A stretch of DNA of 64,000 nt from Phascolomyces articulosus (Eukaryota; Mucoromycota; Mucoromycetes; Mucorales; Lichtheimiaceae). The DNA lies in NCBI GenBank assembly GCA_025677815.1, contig JAIXMP010000002.1:1984001-2048000 (forward strand), written 5' to 3'. The notes beneath the pieces are model-generated. The model searched no databases, was not told where the DNA came from, and saw only the letters and a list, made by a program, of their open reading frames with translations. Within the stretch, counting starts at the first letter, position 1, and each line of letters starts with the position of its first letter. Made by a program: the position numbers and the translations under genes. Of the stretch, positions 48,205-60,064 are shown one piece after another.

Positions 48205-48969
48205 GTGGATATATGAACATCATGATATATCAAAAAAAAAAAAAAATAGAAAATATGTATGGGAATGAGGCGCAATATTTTATTTTCTAGAATTTAATAG
48301 AAATAATTCATGGGTTCTTGATGATGATCCATAACTCTCCCCCCTTGTCGTATCAATGCTCATCTGTTGCAATAGTACCTGTATTATTATTTATTGATAA
48401 TGAGCCCCATCTTTCACAAGAGGAATGTTTCATTAAAAGAAGGATGTCTCTGGTTGGTTATATTCTGTACTATGACATAAGGAGGTATTAATCATTCTAA
48501 CCAACTCCTATATTTAGATAAGGAATATATGACTCGTATTCTAGTATATTCCATTGTTATCCTGACGTATTTTTTTTTTCCTTATGACAACTGCCATGTA
48601 AAAACGTTGTTGTTACTGTATTCCTTCGTTATTGGCTGGTTGTCATTTTTTTTTATTATACTTTGTGCCCTCACGAATAAAATTCATCACATAGGCTATT
48701 ATCATGTAAAACCTAACCCACAACTCAGTCTTATATCCTGAATAGTCATTCTCGAATTTTTTCCAAATTATGGGATTTCTGACGTGCTCGTTTCCTAATT
48801 TGAAATGTATGATGTTTATTTTGTTTCATTACGCAAAGAGAACTTCTTGTTCTTGGTATCATTGGAAAGGTAAATGAATACCATCATTGTATTTTTTTTT
48901 TCTCAATATTCCTAATACGGTTGGACTGAAGAGGTTTTTTTTACTTTGTAGGGGTGGCATGAAAATCGT

Positions 48970-48991
48970 ATCGGTTAAATATTTAACCGAT
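48970..48991. repeat. Perfect 22-bp palindrome
   Basis: The half-site ATCGGTTAAAT is followed at once by its exact reverse complement, with no spacer. It lies in non-coding sequence and could be a dimeric protein-binding site or an unrelated hairpin. Confidence 0.7.
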
Positions 48992-50582
48992 GTTACACAC
49001 TGTCTTTACTTTCCATAAGCGAGGCCACTACAATTCTCAAGTACTGATTGAAGAGTTGATATAACGAAAGTCTTCTTCCATAGCAAAATGTGATATTAAA
49101 TTATTATTTTTTGCATACCTCAGTTTATTACTATGAGTAAATGACACTGTAATGATGAAACAAATCCACGGGACCCAATGGTTTTTATCACGGATACGTT
49201 TTGTAAACTTATAATCTCAAGACATATTAATGACTCGTGAACTTGTGGGAATGAAGGTGCCAAGTTATATTGGATTAGGATGATTTATCCCAAGTGCAAT
49301 AACAAGATGCTGTATAATATACAGCACGTCAATGAAGATGATCACACGTTGTTTTTTAACCTAAGTACAGATCCATTTTATTCCCCTGTAACCTTCCATA
49401 TATACACGCTGATGATAACGATAACTTGGTGATGACAGCTTTATGAAAGGATAGGATTATAGTTTCTTAATAAAATGTGTCTTATAAATTTGTCCCAAGT
49501 CTCTATTTTCAAGAAAAATCTAGATATTCCAAGGTAAATTTCTCATCCATAAAATAGTAAAAACATTGGATGAGCGGCTCTGCCATTGGAATTGGAGTTA
49601 AAGGGTGATTGTATATAATTACGATGGAGTTATATTTCATATCGTGTGCTATCTATCGATTTATTATCTAGATATTATATATATATATATATATATAATA
49701 GTTGTTTTTACAGAGATTGTATACTAATTGCACTTTTCCTTTTCTGCTGCAAATGTGTAAATTTAATCAATCAAGTTCATATTGTTATTTCCTGATTATT
49801 CTTCCTTTCTTTTATCATCATAATAGACAAGAAGCGAATGAGATAATATAAGTTCAGTAGTGGTACCTGGATTTTTTAGTCTGTGCGAGTTATTTTTAAA
49901 TATGTCAACCCAATCCCAGCCAACCGAAAAACAAAAAAAAAAAAAATGACGATCCGGAGAAAATGATTTTCCGATATAAACTTCTTTTTTCATTGGAGGT
50001 TCCAGTATGATCTAAATTAAGTAAAACAAAAACATTTTTTTTATTTTTCTGTATTTATTTTCGATTTCATACGATATACAAAAAAAAACACTTTTGACTG
50101 ATTAAAAAGAAAAAACGCGGAAAAGTAAAAGGGAAATCAAATAGAAAAATAAACCATGATCTTTGATCTGTGAAATTAGTCAGAGACAGTTTTATCATAT
50201 GAAAAATATATTGAAAAAAGTAACACCAAACAACCAGGATCAACCTTAATTTATTTCAATTCAGAGAAATATTTTTTTTTCCATCATCCTTATTTTATAA
50301 GGTTGTTTTTGGATTCTATAATCGATTCTTTCATAGTTAAAAAAGAAAATAACATTTTTGAACGAACTTTTTTTTTCCAATAATAATATATAAAAATGAC
50401 TGTATTTTTTTTTTACACTAATAAGAATAAACCTATTGAAAAAAAAAAAAAAGAGTTTCAAATCGGTGTCGGATTTTGAAACACTCTTAAGAAGTTGCAG
50501 CCGATTCCGGCTTTTCACCCGCTTTTATTTTCTTTTTCTTTTTGAAAAAAAAAGAAACCAGCTAATAAGCTTTTTGCTGCCA

Positions 50583-51648
50583 ATGACTCCGAGGGCAGTT
50601 CCAGAAGTCATGATGAAGCAAACGCCCAAGGGCAAGTTTGTTAAACCTGTAAAGAAACAACAATGGAATCGAAAAATGTTTATTGATTATCTTGTCAAGC
50701 ATCAAATTGGTAAGAAAAAAAAAACTTGGAACAAACATGAAGAAAAAGCAAATAAAATAACCTTTAAACAAATATATATAACAGAGGCACCTCTTCGAGT
50801 CATTGCCATTATTGTAGCTGGTTACTTTCTTGGTTTGCCACTCTGTGATAAATTTCTCTTTATTGCTAACCAAGGTGACAATGGTTTATATCATAAGAGT
50901 TTTTATGACATTACCTTTTTGTTATTTTATATTTGTGTCTTCACTGCTTTACGTGCTGCCATCATGAATCATGTCCTTATTCCATTGGCTCGATGGAGTG
51001 GAGTGAAGAAGAAAAAGTTTGAACGGTTTGCTGAACAAGGTTATTCATTTATTTATTATTCGATTAGTTCCGCTTGTGGTTTGGTAAGTTTTCAAAACGA
51101 GCTATGAAAAAAGAAAAACTCTTTCATGGTATTAAAAAGTGAAGGAATTGGGGTATTAGATACTAAGTTTTTTGTTTATTTTTTCATTTCAGTATGTCAT
51201 GTATCATTCACCTTGGTGGGATGATACCAGTTATTATTGGCGCGATTATCCAGTGACGGAATATGACAAGTCCTTCAAATATTATTATCTTGTTCAATTT
51301 GCCTTTTGGTTGCAACAAATCTTTGTTTTAGAGATTGAAGAACCAAGAAAAGATTATCGAGAACTTGTATTACATCATATCAACACATTGTTACTTGTTT
51401 CATTAAGTTATTGTTGTAACTTTACTCGTGTTGGTAATGCTGTCTTTGTATATATGGATTTACCGGACGCCATTTTGGCTGTAAGTTTTTTTTTAAAAAA
51501 TATTTGTTTGTTTTGGAAATAAAGAGTTGTGGGGTGGGGTAAGGTGTTTGGGGATACTGATATATAAAAAAAAAGGAGAATTGGGATGGGACGCGCATGA
51601 TTATGGAGAGATTACTAGTTATTATAGAAAAAAAAGAAAAGCCCTAAC

Positions 51649-51684
<36 letters not shown>

Positions 51685-52200
51685 GTTGGCCAAATTGTTA
51701 AATTATTCTGTTCCCGGTATCATTTGCAATACAACATTTGCTATCATGATTGTAGCATGGATGTATACCCGTGTTTATTTGTATGGTGGTATCATTTGGT
51801 CCACTGCCACAGAACCCGATCTTTATGTGAAAGTGTTTAAATTGGCTCCATTGGAAGGTCATTGGTTCCCTTATTTTGTAAAGTATATTATTCTTGGATT
51901 GATGATTGGTTTATACTGTTTGATTTTATTCTGGACTGCCATGATTTTCAAGGTCTTGATTCGTTTAGTCACTACGACAGATGGAAAGGATGTAAGATCG
52001 GATGATGAAGATGAAGGAGAAGAGGATGAAAAACCTTCTGCTCCAGTCACTGCGTCAAGGTAAAAAAAAATATATCAAATGTGTGACATGTGTGATTATG
52101 CAACATGGGGGATTGGGTTAAGCTAAACATACATTTCTAACTATTCAATTATTTTACTTATAGAAATGGACTCAAAAAACGACATAGTAAAAAACAATAA
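50583..52200 (+). CDS. LAG1: Ceramide synthase, TLC domain (Lag1/Lac1 family)
   Basis: N-acylates sphingoid bases with acyl-CoA to make (dihydro)ceramide in the ER membrane. Five exons: 50583-50709, 50785-51083, 51193-51480, 51686-52059, 52164-52200; 374 residues. The ATG at 50583 is chosen because upstream codons of the same frame are A/T-rich leader. Several membrane helices are visible (APLRVIAIIVAGYFLGLPLC, DITFLLFYICVFTALRAAIM, YIILGLMIGLYCLILFWTAM). The Lag1 motif is intact: LVLHHINTLLLVSLSYCCNF, TRVGNAVFVYMDLPDAILAL and AKLLNY, with the catalytic His pair and Asp residues. The C-terminus has an acidic DDEDEGEEDE run suited to CK2 phosphorylation and a basic end (KKRHSKKQ) on a 37-nt last exon. 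Confidence 0.96.
51651..51685. repeat. (ATT)n tract at the end of ceramide synthase intron 3
   Basis: About eleven ATT units run directly into the TATAG acceptor, acting as its polypyrimidine-like region. Length variation here could affect splicing. Confidence 0.8.
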
Positions 52201-55200
52201 TTCTTTTTTTAATATTCCCATACTTTTTTTTTCTTTCTCTCTCTCTCTCTCTTCATTTTGTGTAATTTTCTTGTCTTCTATGTGATTTTATTTATATTTT
52301 TCCTCCCTCCTCTTCTCCCTGCACCAACATCTTTTGTCTTATTTGTTCTTTTCCTTCCCCTCAATATCTATCGATCTGTCTCGTTTTTTTTTCTCTTTTG
52401 TTCTTTTACTTACATCCCACTTAATAATAATAATAATATTAATCATAATAATAATATCTTTTTCATTAATTAAAATAAAAAAGCTTTTTTTTACTTATAC
52501 CAGAAACAAAAGAAACAATTTTCCCATGATATGTTTGTTTTGATATGGGAAAAGTAACAACACGAAAAAAAAAGTCTGATGACTGGTTTATTGTTTGTCA
52601 TTGGTAAAAAGTATAAATATTTACATAATCATCTGCTTTGCTATGGACAAACCTTGAAATATAAATATATTGGTCAGCTTGATGTTGACGAAATAAAACG
52701 ACATTTAACGAAAAAAAAACTTGAATTATCACAAGATCGTGAAGGATACCATGAAGTGGTTAGAAGCACTATACTCTATATAGCAATAAGAGGAATCAAT
52801 ATTGATAGATAAAAATTCTTTTGCTAAACAAGTCGCACAAATGTATAATAATATAGTGGATTGAATTGACATACGCCTAATAGGCATAGGACTTCATCCA
52901 TCGTTAAGCTACTGAGGGATAGAGACAAATATGATATATACTACTGAAATAATTATAAGAATATATGAAACTAATAATAAATGCGTACCATGGAGAAGAG
53001 AATAGTAAGAGTCACTTTTTATTAAGTGTATTCTAGTTAGAGTTGAACTGGAATCTATGATTTATTAGATGAGTATTAAGGTAGCCCTTCAGGAATCTGG
53101 CTCATATCCTCCTTGGGGCATTTTCGGAATGGCTTGTTGTTGGCTCCAATCCTAAAGTACTAACGCAGGTTATAGAAGGACAGTTGTTTATATATATATT
53201 TAATAAGAACCTCTCTTAAAATATGCAAAAAAAAGTCTGTTGATATGTAATTGAATACGATTTTTTGTTATATCTAGTCTCTTTTTTTTAAAAAAAAAAA
53301 GCTACTTTTTGTATAGAGTTATTCCCAATTCTTGAACAGAAGAATTCATCGGTCAAATTTATTCGTATGGACCGTGCGTCTATTCATACGACAGATACTA
53401 CGTATAAAGAATATATTTTCACAATCACCTCATACAATATAATCATTCACCACTTCTTTATAATCCAATAAAATATTTAATGCTTCAATTCTTCTGTAGC
53501 AAGTCGATCCAAGATATAACATCAGAATGCTGCCAAACATTTATCCAACACTCAAAAGAACATATTTTACTCAAACATAGACTCTCTTTCCTCTTTATTA
53601 TTACCCTTACTTGGTTTCTTGCCATTTTATTCTCATCATTACACATCCTTTCATTTAATAATATATCAATAAATAACAGTAATCAGTGTATATTATTATA
53701 TCTTCCTTCAACACTACAATCTAGTTGAATTCAGTTCAAGAAAAAAATTATAGTTATAACTAAAATGAGAAACAGACTATAAAAATATTGATTTATAAAA
53801 AATTACCTGTTATATAATATACGTACAAAAATAACACTATGATGTATGTGTCTTATAAAACTTTTATTTAAAAGGGTAATTATCTATAATTTTTCAACAC
53901 TACCTTTTGAACGTAGCTGAAGTAATTATTGTCCTAGCACTAGTAGATGCTCTTTCATCCCCTTGGATGATCCATGAGATATTATTGTACTCATTCTACA
54001 ATTACTACGACGACACCAGTCGTTGGTGCTTTGGCTAGAAAATAACATTGGCAAAGCAAAACTAATAGATGAGGTCATTCCGATCTTGGTTTATTGCTGA
54101 GGAATATATACTACATTATCATTATGTACTATTCATAATGACATCGTGTTAATATGAGGAATAAATAAAGAAGAGCCTTCGTTATATATCATTCAATTTC
54201 TAATTCAATAGGAACATAAACAACAGTATTCGTTCAATATCCATCACATCGACACTATATACAAGCTCGTCTTTTTTATCTTTCTTTGGTTATTATATAC
54301 AAATAAAACTAAGCAGTAAAAATAAATAAATTAATATAAATGTTACAAATAAATCACTTTCCTCGTTCTTTTTAATTAATTGAGCAAAAAAAAAAAAACA
54401 AAGTTCCAGCGGTGTTTGAGATGTGGGATAAAATGAATCGAACGTTAAGAAGAAATTGGTTCTTTTCACTATCCAAATTCAGATAATTATTACCAACTGT
54501 AAAAAAAAAAGTTGACGTGTCATCCCATAATTCCAGAAAAACATATAGAAATGGATATAGTTTTAAGCTTCTTCCTTTTTTTTCTTATATATTTTTCATA
54601 TAAAATATGAAAGGGAAAGTTTAAATGTGGGGGAAAGGAGGAGAAGGAGGAAATTGAATGGGTCGTGCTATTTGCCCCTGCATGAATTTAAATATAACTC
54701 CATCTAGGTAGAAAAAGATAATGCAAGAGACGTGTGAGTATCACAATGACGCAAGTAACATATAATAATAATAGCTTTAGAAATGCAAGAAGGAATTGAT
54801 AAAATGGATTATTCCTGAAATGGTGAAAAAAAAGAGGGAGAGAAAGAGAGAACGAAATGTTTCCACACCTTTGGGAATTAAATGCCTCTGTTTAGGTAAA
54901 GGGATTTTCATTACAAAAAAAGAAAAAATAAAGACGATAATGGAAGAATTTCTGTATACTTTTTTTTTTTTTAAAAAAAAAAAAGATCTTATGTATGTAG
55001 ATAGTATAATAAAAGGACATTAGGTTAAAGTAGTCTATAGTTTATAGTAACAAGATGTCTTACACAAAAAAGCTATCATGGTATTTTTTTTATTTCTCAT
55101 CATATGAATAGTGGTTTAGTTCACACTGGTGTATTTTACCGGGGTTTTGTTCCTCGATGATTGAAAAGATGGAGTTATATGTATGTATTGTTACAATAAT

Positions 55201-55789
55201 TTTAAATGAAAAAGAATAAAAATAGATCAAGATATTACACAAATTTATATATTCTTTTGAGCTATTGTGTGTGTATGTGAATAAAGAATGAGGTTGAATT
55301 GAAAAGAAGATCTCTTATTCTATATATGTGTAAAATAATCATCTTGGCAAATAGGCATTTAGAAGAAGTAATCAATAACGAGCGGTTAAAAGAAATTGTA
55401 TAAAAAAAAATCACCATATTTAACTTGGTCTCACATGATTGGTTACACGAACCGAATGCTTCCTGATATTCCAGAGCTGGATCCACAGGAAAATTACCAG
55501 TTACGGTCAATATAATAAGAACAGTGACACAAAGAAGATCACCAAAGAAGATAATACTTTTTTTTTTGTGAGTATTTTTATGACTTTTAAGCTAATAATA
55601 ACAACACTATCATTCTCCCCGCATTTTTTGATATTGTATTGTATTTGTTATTTTTTTTGTTAAATTTATTTGTATATATATAGAGAGAGTGTGTATAGAA
55701 GAGAAGAATGCGTAAAAAAAAGGTTGGTTGGTGGATAATAGTATATAAAAAATTACATTATTATATAGTTATAATGATGATGATTATTA
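52201..55789. other. 3.6 kb convergent gene-poor spacer
   Basis: Between the 3' ends of the ceramide synthase and the secreted-protein gene. Pyrimidine-rich just after the synthase stop. ORFs at 52579-52812 and 53480-53728 (plus) and 55262-55510 (minus) are short, without recognisable domains or splice partners. Nothing else supported. Confidence 0.5.
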
Positions 55790-56345
55790 TTAAAACAAGG
55801 TGACAAGAGCTGATAATACAAGACCGGCAATAGCAACAGTAGGACGAGTCATGACACTGCTACTTTCTTTTTCATCGACAGATTGAGCGGATACTTCCTC
55901 ATTACCGTTAGGAACAGAAGAAGAGCTGGCGGATGCTGAAGCAGATTTGGAAGTAGCTGAAGCAGAAGCAGATTTGGAAGCAGCACCTGAAGCAGTAGCA
56001 GAAGCGGCAGCTGAAGAAGAAGAAGCACTACCAGCAGGAGCAACAATACCTTCACCAGAACCGTCCATAGGACCGCTGTAATCACCAGGAATGATATGTG
56101 CACATCCCTTTTCAGAGATACCACGGTTACAATGTTCTTTGCTATGCTGTTTAATTATTATATATATATATATATTATAAATAGATGAGTTAATAAAACA
56201 CGACAAGACGAAAATCTTTTCCGTTTATATATATATAAAACTTACACAGCAACGAAGACAATAAGTACGACCAGCAGGTTCAATGAGATTCACGAAATGT
56301 TTCCAACCTTGACAAACAGCACCTTTAGGCATCACAATGTCATAC

Positions 56346-56376
<31 letters not shown>

Positions 56377-56791
56377 AAGATGTTAATAAGTATTATGTTA
56401 TCAACCTATCCATCCTATTCTTAATAAATATGATATTTACCTGACCACCTTCATCAGTAGCATTCAAATTACCCTTGACGGGATCGATTTGACCAGTGAC
56501 TTGAACATAATCATCAGTAGCAACATAATGCGCTGATTGAATGAAACCATCAGAGATTTGACCTGCTGCCATGGCTTGAGGCGTATTACCAATACAATAA
56601 GCATGAGCAATATATTCAGTCGAAGCAATGTTACGATCTGTTGAATCAGCAGGAGGCAAAAAGGTACAAAAGTTTTGAGCATCTTTGATTTCCAATGTTT
56701 TATATGGATTATCAGGGATGTTTACAGTTTGTGCATGAGTGGAAGAGGTGGCAACAAGAGCAAATGCCACGGCAGCAAGATAAAGACGCAT
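55790..56791 (-). CDS. Secreted, probably GPI-anchored cysteine-containing surface protein
   Basis: Three exons, 56441-56791, 56246-56344, 55790-56146, all phase 0; 268 residues. A clear signal peptide (MRLYLAAVAFALVATSSTHA) is followed by a cysteine-bearing ectodomain: NFCTFLPPADSTDRNIASTE, AYCIGNTPQAM, then YDIVMPKGAVCQGWKHFVNL, TYCLRCC and CNRGISEKGCAHIIPGDYSG. This cysteine pattern recalls fungal extracellular glycoproteins of the macrophage-activating-glycoprotein type, but that link is only by eye. An A/S/K-rich, probably O-glycosylated stalk precedes a hydrophobic C-terminus (PTVAIAGLVLSALVTLF), the usual GPI attachment signal. Likely cell-wall or plasma-membrane surface protein. The stalk also reads open in a second frame, producing L/V-rich shadows. 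Confidence 0.88.
56346..56376. repeat. (TTA)n tract in intron 1 of the secreted-protein gene
   Basis: About ten triplets next to the acceptor of the first intron (minus strand), very similar in placement to the ceramide synthase intron 3 repeat. Confidence 0.8.
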
Positions 56792-57437
56792 TATGGGTTA
56801 TATACTAAATAAATATTAGGGAAGAAAGAAAGGAAGAAAGTAGTATTAGGTATTAAGAGATTATATAAACGAGTGAATGAATGGGAAGGGGTATACAAAA
56901 AAGAAGAACAAGAAAAAAGAAATAAGCTGCTATGATTTTTTATTTTTATTTTAAAGCTTTCTATTTTTCTCTTTTTAACCTTTTTTATTTTGGTACTTTT
57001 TGAGTGACATTGAACCAAAAACGGGCAATTCTTTTTTGCCGTTTCTGATGCTTCACCGCGTGCTATTGTGTTTAACCAACTTTATATATTTTCCATAATT
57101 GAACTATCAAAAGCTTCTTCAAAACAGTACTCCGATTGAAAAGAGGGCCTTTTTCCCGCTCCTCTCAGTATTGTCTGTTTTTTTTAACCCCTCCTTTTCA
57201 AACAGTGATATCTTCTCGTTCCTTGTTTCTTATACCCCCCTTGTAATATACCTTGTATCTACATGATGTTCGTGTCATCAAAGGATAGATATTATAATTG
57301 ACAGGTACCATTTCTTTAATTGTCATTGCTATTATTAGCTATTCAATGAGAAGAGAGAGGTCTATTTTTCCTCGGATTGAAAGAGAAGGTTGGTTACCAA
57401 GCATTAATTCGTGATATAATTATAGATATATTTTTTT

Positions 57438-57438
<1 letters not shown>

Positions 57439-57468
<30 letters not shown>

Positions 57469-57471
57469 TTT
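57439..57471. repeat. (CGT)11 microsatellite
   Basis: Perfect CGT triplets between two poly-T runs, notable as a G+C-richer repeat inside very A+T-rich non-coding sequence. Confidence 0.9.
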
Positions 57472-59699
57472 TTTAATAAACACAGAAGTGAAACCTTTCA
57501 ACTGACTAATAAAAAACAGTGCATGTCAAGTATTATTGCATGAGGAATTATTTATATAAAGCTATTATTGTTTAAACATGAATAGACGATGTACATTACA
57601 CCTCATCCTGAATAGATACTTGTTCTTAATTTAGATATATAATGGTTTTTTTAATATTAAAAATAATTTGTATCAAAAGAACCATAAGAAGAATAATTAT
57701 ATATTTTTGTTTTTGTACCGAAAATAAACCTTCTTTATCATCCATTGTATAACAGTAGCTAGTAAAATGAAGTAGTAGATATATATAATTACCCTCCAAA
57801 TAACAATAATCCCACAATGAAAAGATAATATCTAGATATTTGTCCTTTATGCTCGATTGTTACTCCATTATATAAGATAAACTTCATTCTTACTAACTAT
57901 AACAACTGGACTATACTAAAAACAATAACAACAATCAGTTACCAAGGTTATACATTGATCAAGTGTAGCACAAAAAAAATCGGAGGAGAGCTACTCTATT
58001 AGGGGAAAAGCTCGTGCTGAGTACAATATAAATATATATTTTATCCATAAAAAAAACCAATACATAACATTCATCTGTCAGTTTATTTTGATTAATTAAC
58101 CCAATGAGCGAAATTCAATAAAAATGAAAACATCCTTGTTAGAAAAAGAGAGTTGAGTTGATAAATTTTCAATCAATATCAGTATCCTGATATATAACAG
58201 AGAAGAAAGGGAAAAAAAAGCAGGAAAATCTTGTTATGCAGGGGATAATGTCTTTTCTAATGGTGTGTAAAAAATCAAGCCATTTTTTGTTTTTATTTAT
58301 GAATTGCAGCACGTAAATATAAATAAACATCATCATCCCAACTTTAAAATAAACATGGGACATTCGTTTCAGCTCAACTCTAATTCTATGTAACTAACGT
58401 CAAAGATTATCCATCTAAATTCTTATCATAATATACACGTTATATAAAATATGTAAGAATATTAATATGTATAACCATATATACAGATGAGAATGATTTT
58501 CTCGTCCCTTCAAGGGTGTCGTTTGTTTTATATACCGTTTTTTTAGTCAATCAACGTATATACTTGTCCATGATAAACATCTAGAAATATTACTATCATA
58601 CCGATAAATAAAAGTATTGTTGGTTTCTGTGGAATGCTCCCCAAAGCAAAAAGGAAAATTTAGTGTAAACAAACAAAATTAGGCCACAGATTCTGAAATC
58701 AAGTTTATTCACATAACAAAAACAATGTAGAGGGATGGAATCGATAGATTCATATATTGTTGTCTAGAATCCTTCCCTCTTCGTCCTATTATACTATATA
58801 TAGCTATTGGATAACAAATCGACAAGGTGCAGTACGTATCACAAGTAAAATATCCTTTATTTTAATAAAAAAAATGACGATAGTTATTTATAGGAAATAT
58901 AGAGACAAGAAAGTAATTCCAACACCTTTGGAATAAAGTGACACCGCGTGTGACATTCTCTTTTTGTAAAAAAAAAAAAAAACTATGGCAATCAGTTGTT
59001 GTATGCCACGAGCAACAGAATCTAAATAGATGAGAATCACCATCCATTATTATTATTATTTTTTCGAGTCAAATTGTGAGATATAAGCACATGGTTATAT
59101 AAAAATAAATATATGGTCAAGAAAACCAAACATTTATTATTCTTTTGATAAACAATAACGCTTTATGAGATAATAACGTGTAGAATAAAATATGGTGTCA
59201 TTTGACTCCGTCAAATAAAAGTATAATCTTATCTGTGTAAACAGTCATGAAGATAAAGTATTGGTTAAATATAAGAAAGGAATCAACCCAACTAAATGTA
59301 ATCATGAACGAGTAGTCATAGTTAGTTGAGGAGTCAATCTATCAAAATGAGTCACAGGAACAAGCAACGCATACTAGATGTACTATCTATTTATTCGAGA
59401 TATTGATACTAAAATGGATCTAGTAAGATATAAGTCAGGGTGATGATAATTCTCAATAGCATATATTTTTCGTTATTATGATATTTAAATTATATGTGAT
59501 CTCGCTCAAAGGGTTTTTTTTAAGTTGCCTGTCAAAATTAATTATGTTGCATGAAGGGTAAACTATTTTTATATATCCATTAAAATGAAATTCATGTGAC
59601 ACTACTTCATCCTACTCAATCATCCAATAGTGTATAATACGCTGACAAACTAAAAAGGGAACAATATTTTTTTATATAAAAAAAAGTATATATGTGCAA

Positions 59700-60006
59700 A
59701 AGAGAGAGAGTGTGTGTATGTGTATGGGTTTATATGTGTTGGTGTGTGTGTAGGGGGAGGGGAATATAATAGATCATCCATGTTTATAAGAAAAACAAAA
59801 AAGAAACACAAGAGTTAGAAGGGGAAAAGGGGAAGAAGAGAAAGAAAAAAATAGTATATATAATATATATATGCAAACAATAACAGATCACAAAGTGAGA
59901 AATAAGACAGATAAAATAGAAAAAGAGATAATAGGTTGTTGTTGTTGACATTGTAATAAGTGTGTATAAGGTGGAATCAGTGTGTGTGTGCGTGTGTGTG
60001 TGTATG
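59700..60006. repeat. (GA)/(GT)n-rich stretch downstream of LARP1
   Basis: Several imperfect GT tracts (59705-59750 and 59979-60005) with GA repeats between, in the presumed LARP1 3' flank. Confidence 0.7.
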
Positions 60007-60064
60007 TTATGGCTTTTCTTTATCTCGTAGAAAAAAAAATAGCAAGCAGAATGGAATCCATTTA

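Larger units (their letters stand above)
47094..50582. other. 3.5 kb gene-poor spacer
   Basis: Between divergently transcribed genes. Mostly A+T-rich. It contains a perfect 22-bp palindrome (48970-48991), a (TA)n run near 49677-49696, and one exon-like ORF (48072-48204, minus). No RNA gene recognised. Confidence 0.5.
56792..60064. other. 3.3 kb gene-poor spacer
   Basis: Promoter region of the secreted-protein gene at one end, 3' UTR of LARP1 at the other. Contains the (CGT)n and (GT)n tracts listed separately. ORFs are all short and A+T-driven. No tRNA or other RNA gene recognised. Confidence 0.5.

Noticed and set aside
52579..52812. 77-codon plus-strand ORF after the ceramide synthase
   Set aside because: No recognisable domain, no splice partners, A+T-driven codon use; cannot be told from chance.
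55262..55510. Minus-strand ORF with a short plausible peptide (GNFPVDPALEYQEAFGSCNQ)
   Set aside because: Only about 30 codons look protein-like, the rest is A+T-rich; no start, donor or homologue recognised.
55849..56124. Leu/Val-rich ORF inside the secreted-protein gene
   Set aside because: Frame-shifted shadow of the Ala/Ser-rich stalk.
57439..57471. CGT repeat considered as a CRISPR-like or coding repeat
   Set aside because: Simple triplet microsatellite without spacers or an ORF; CRISPR arrays are not expected in a fungal genome.
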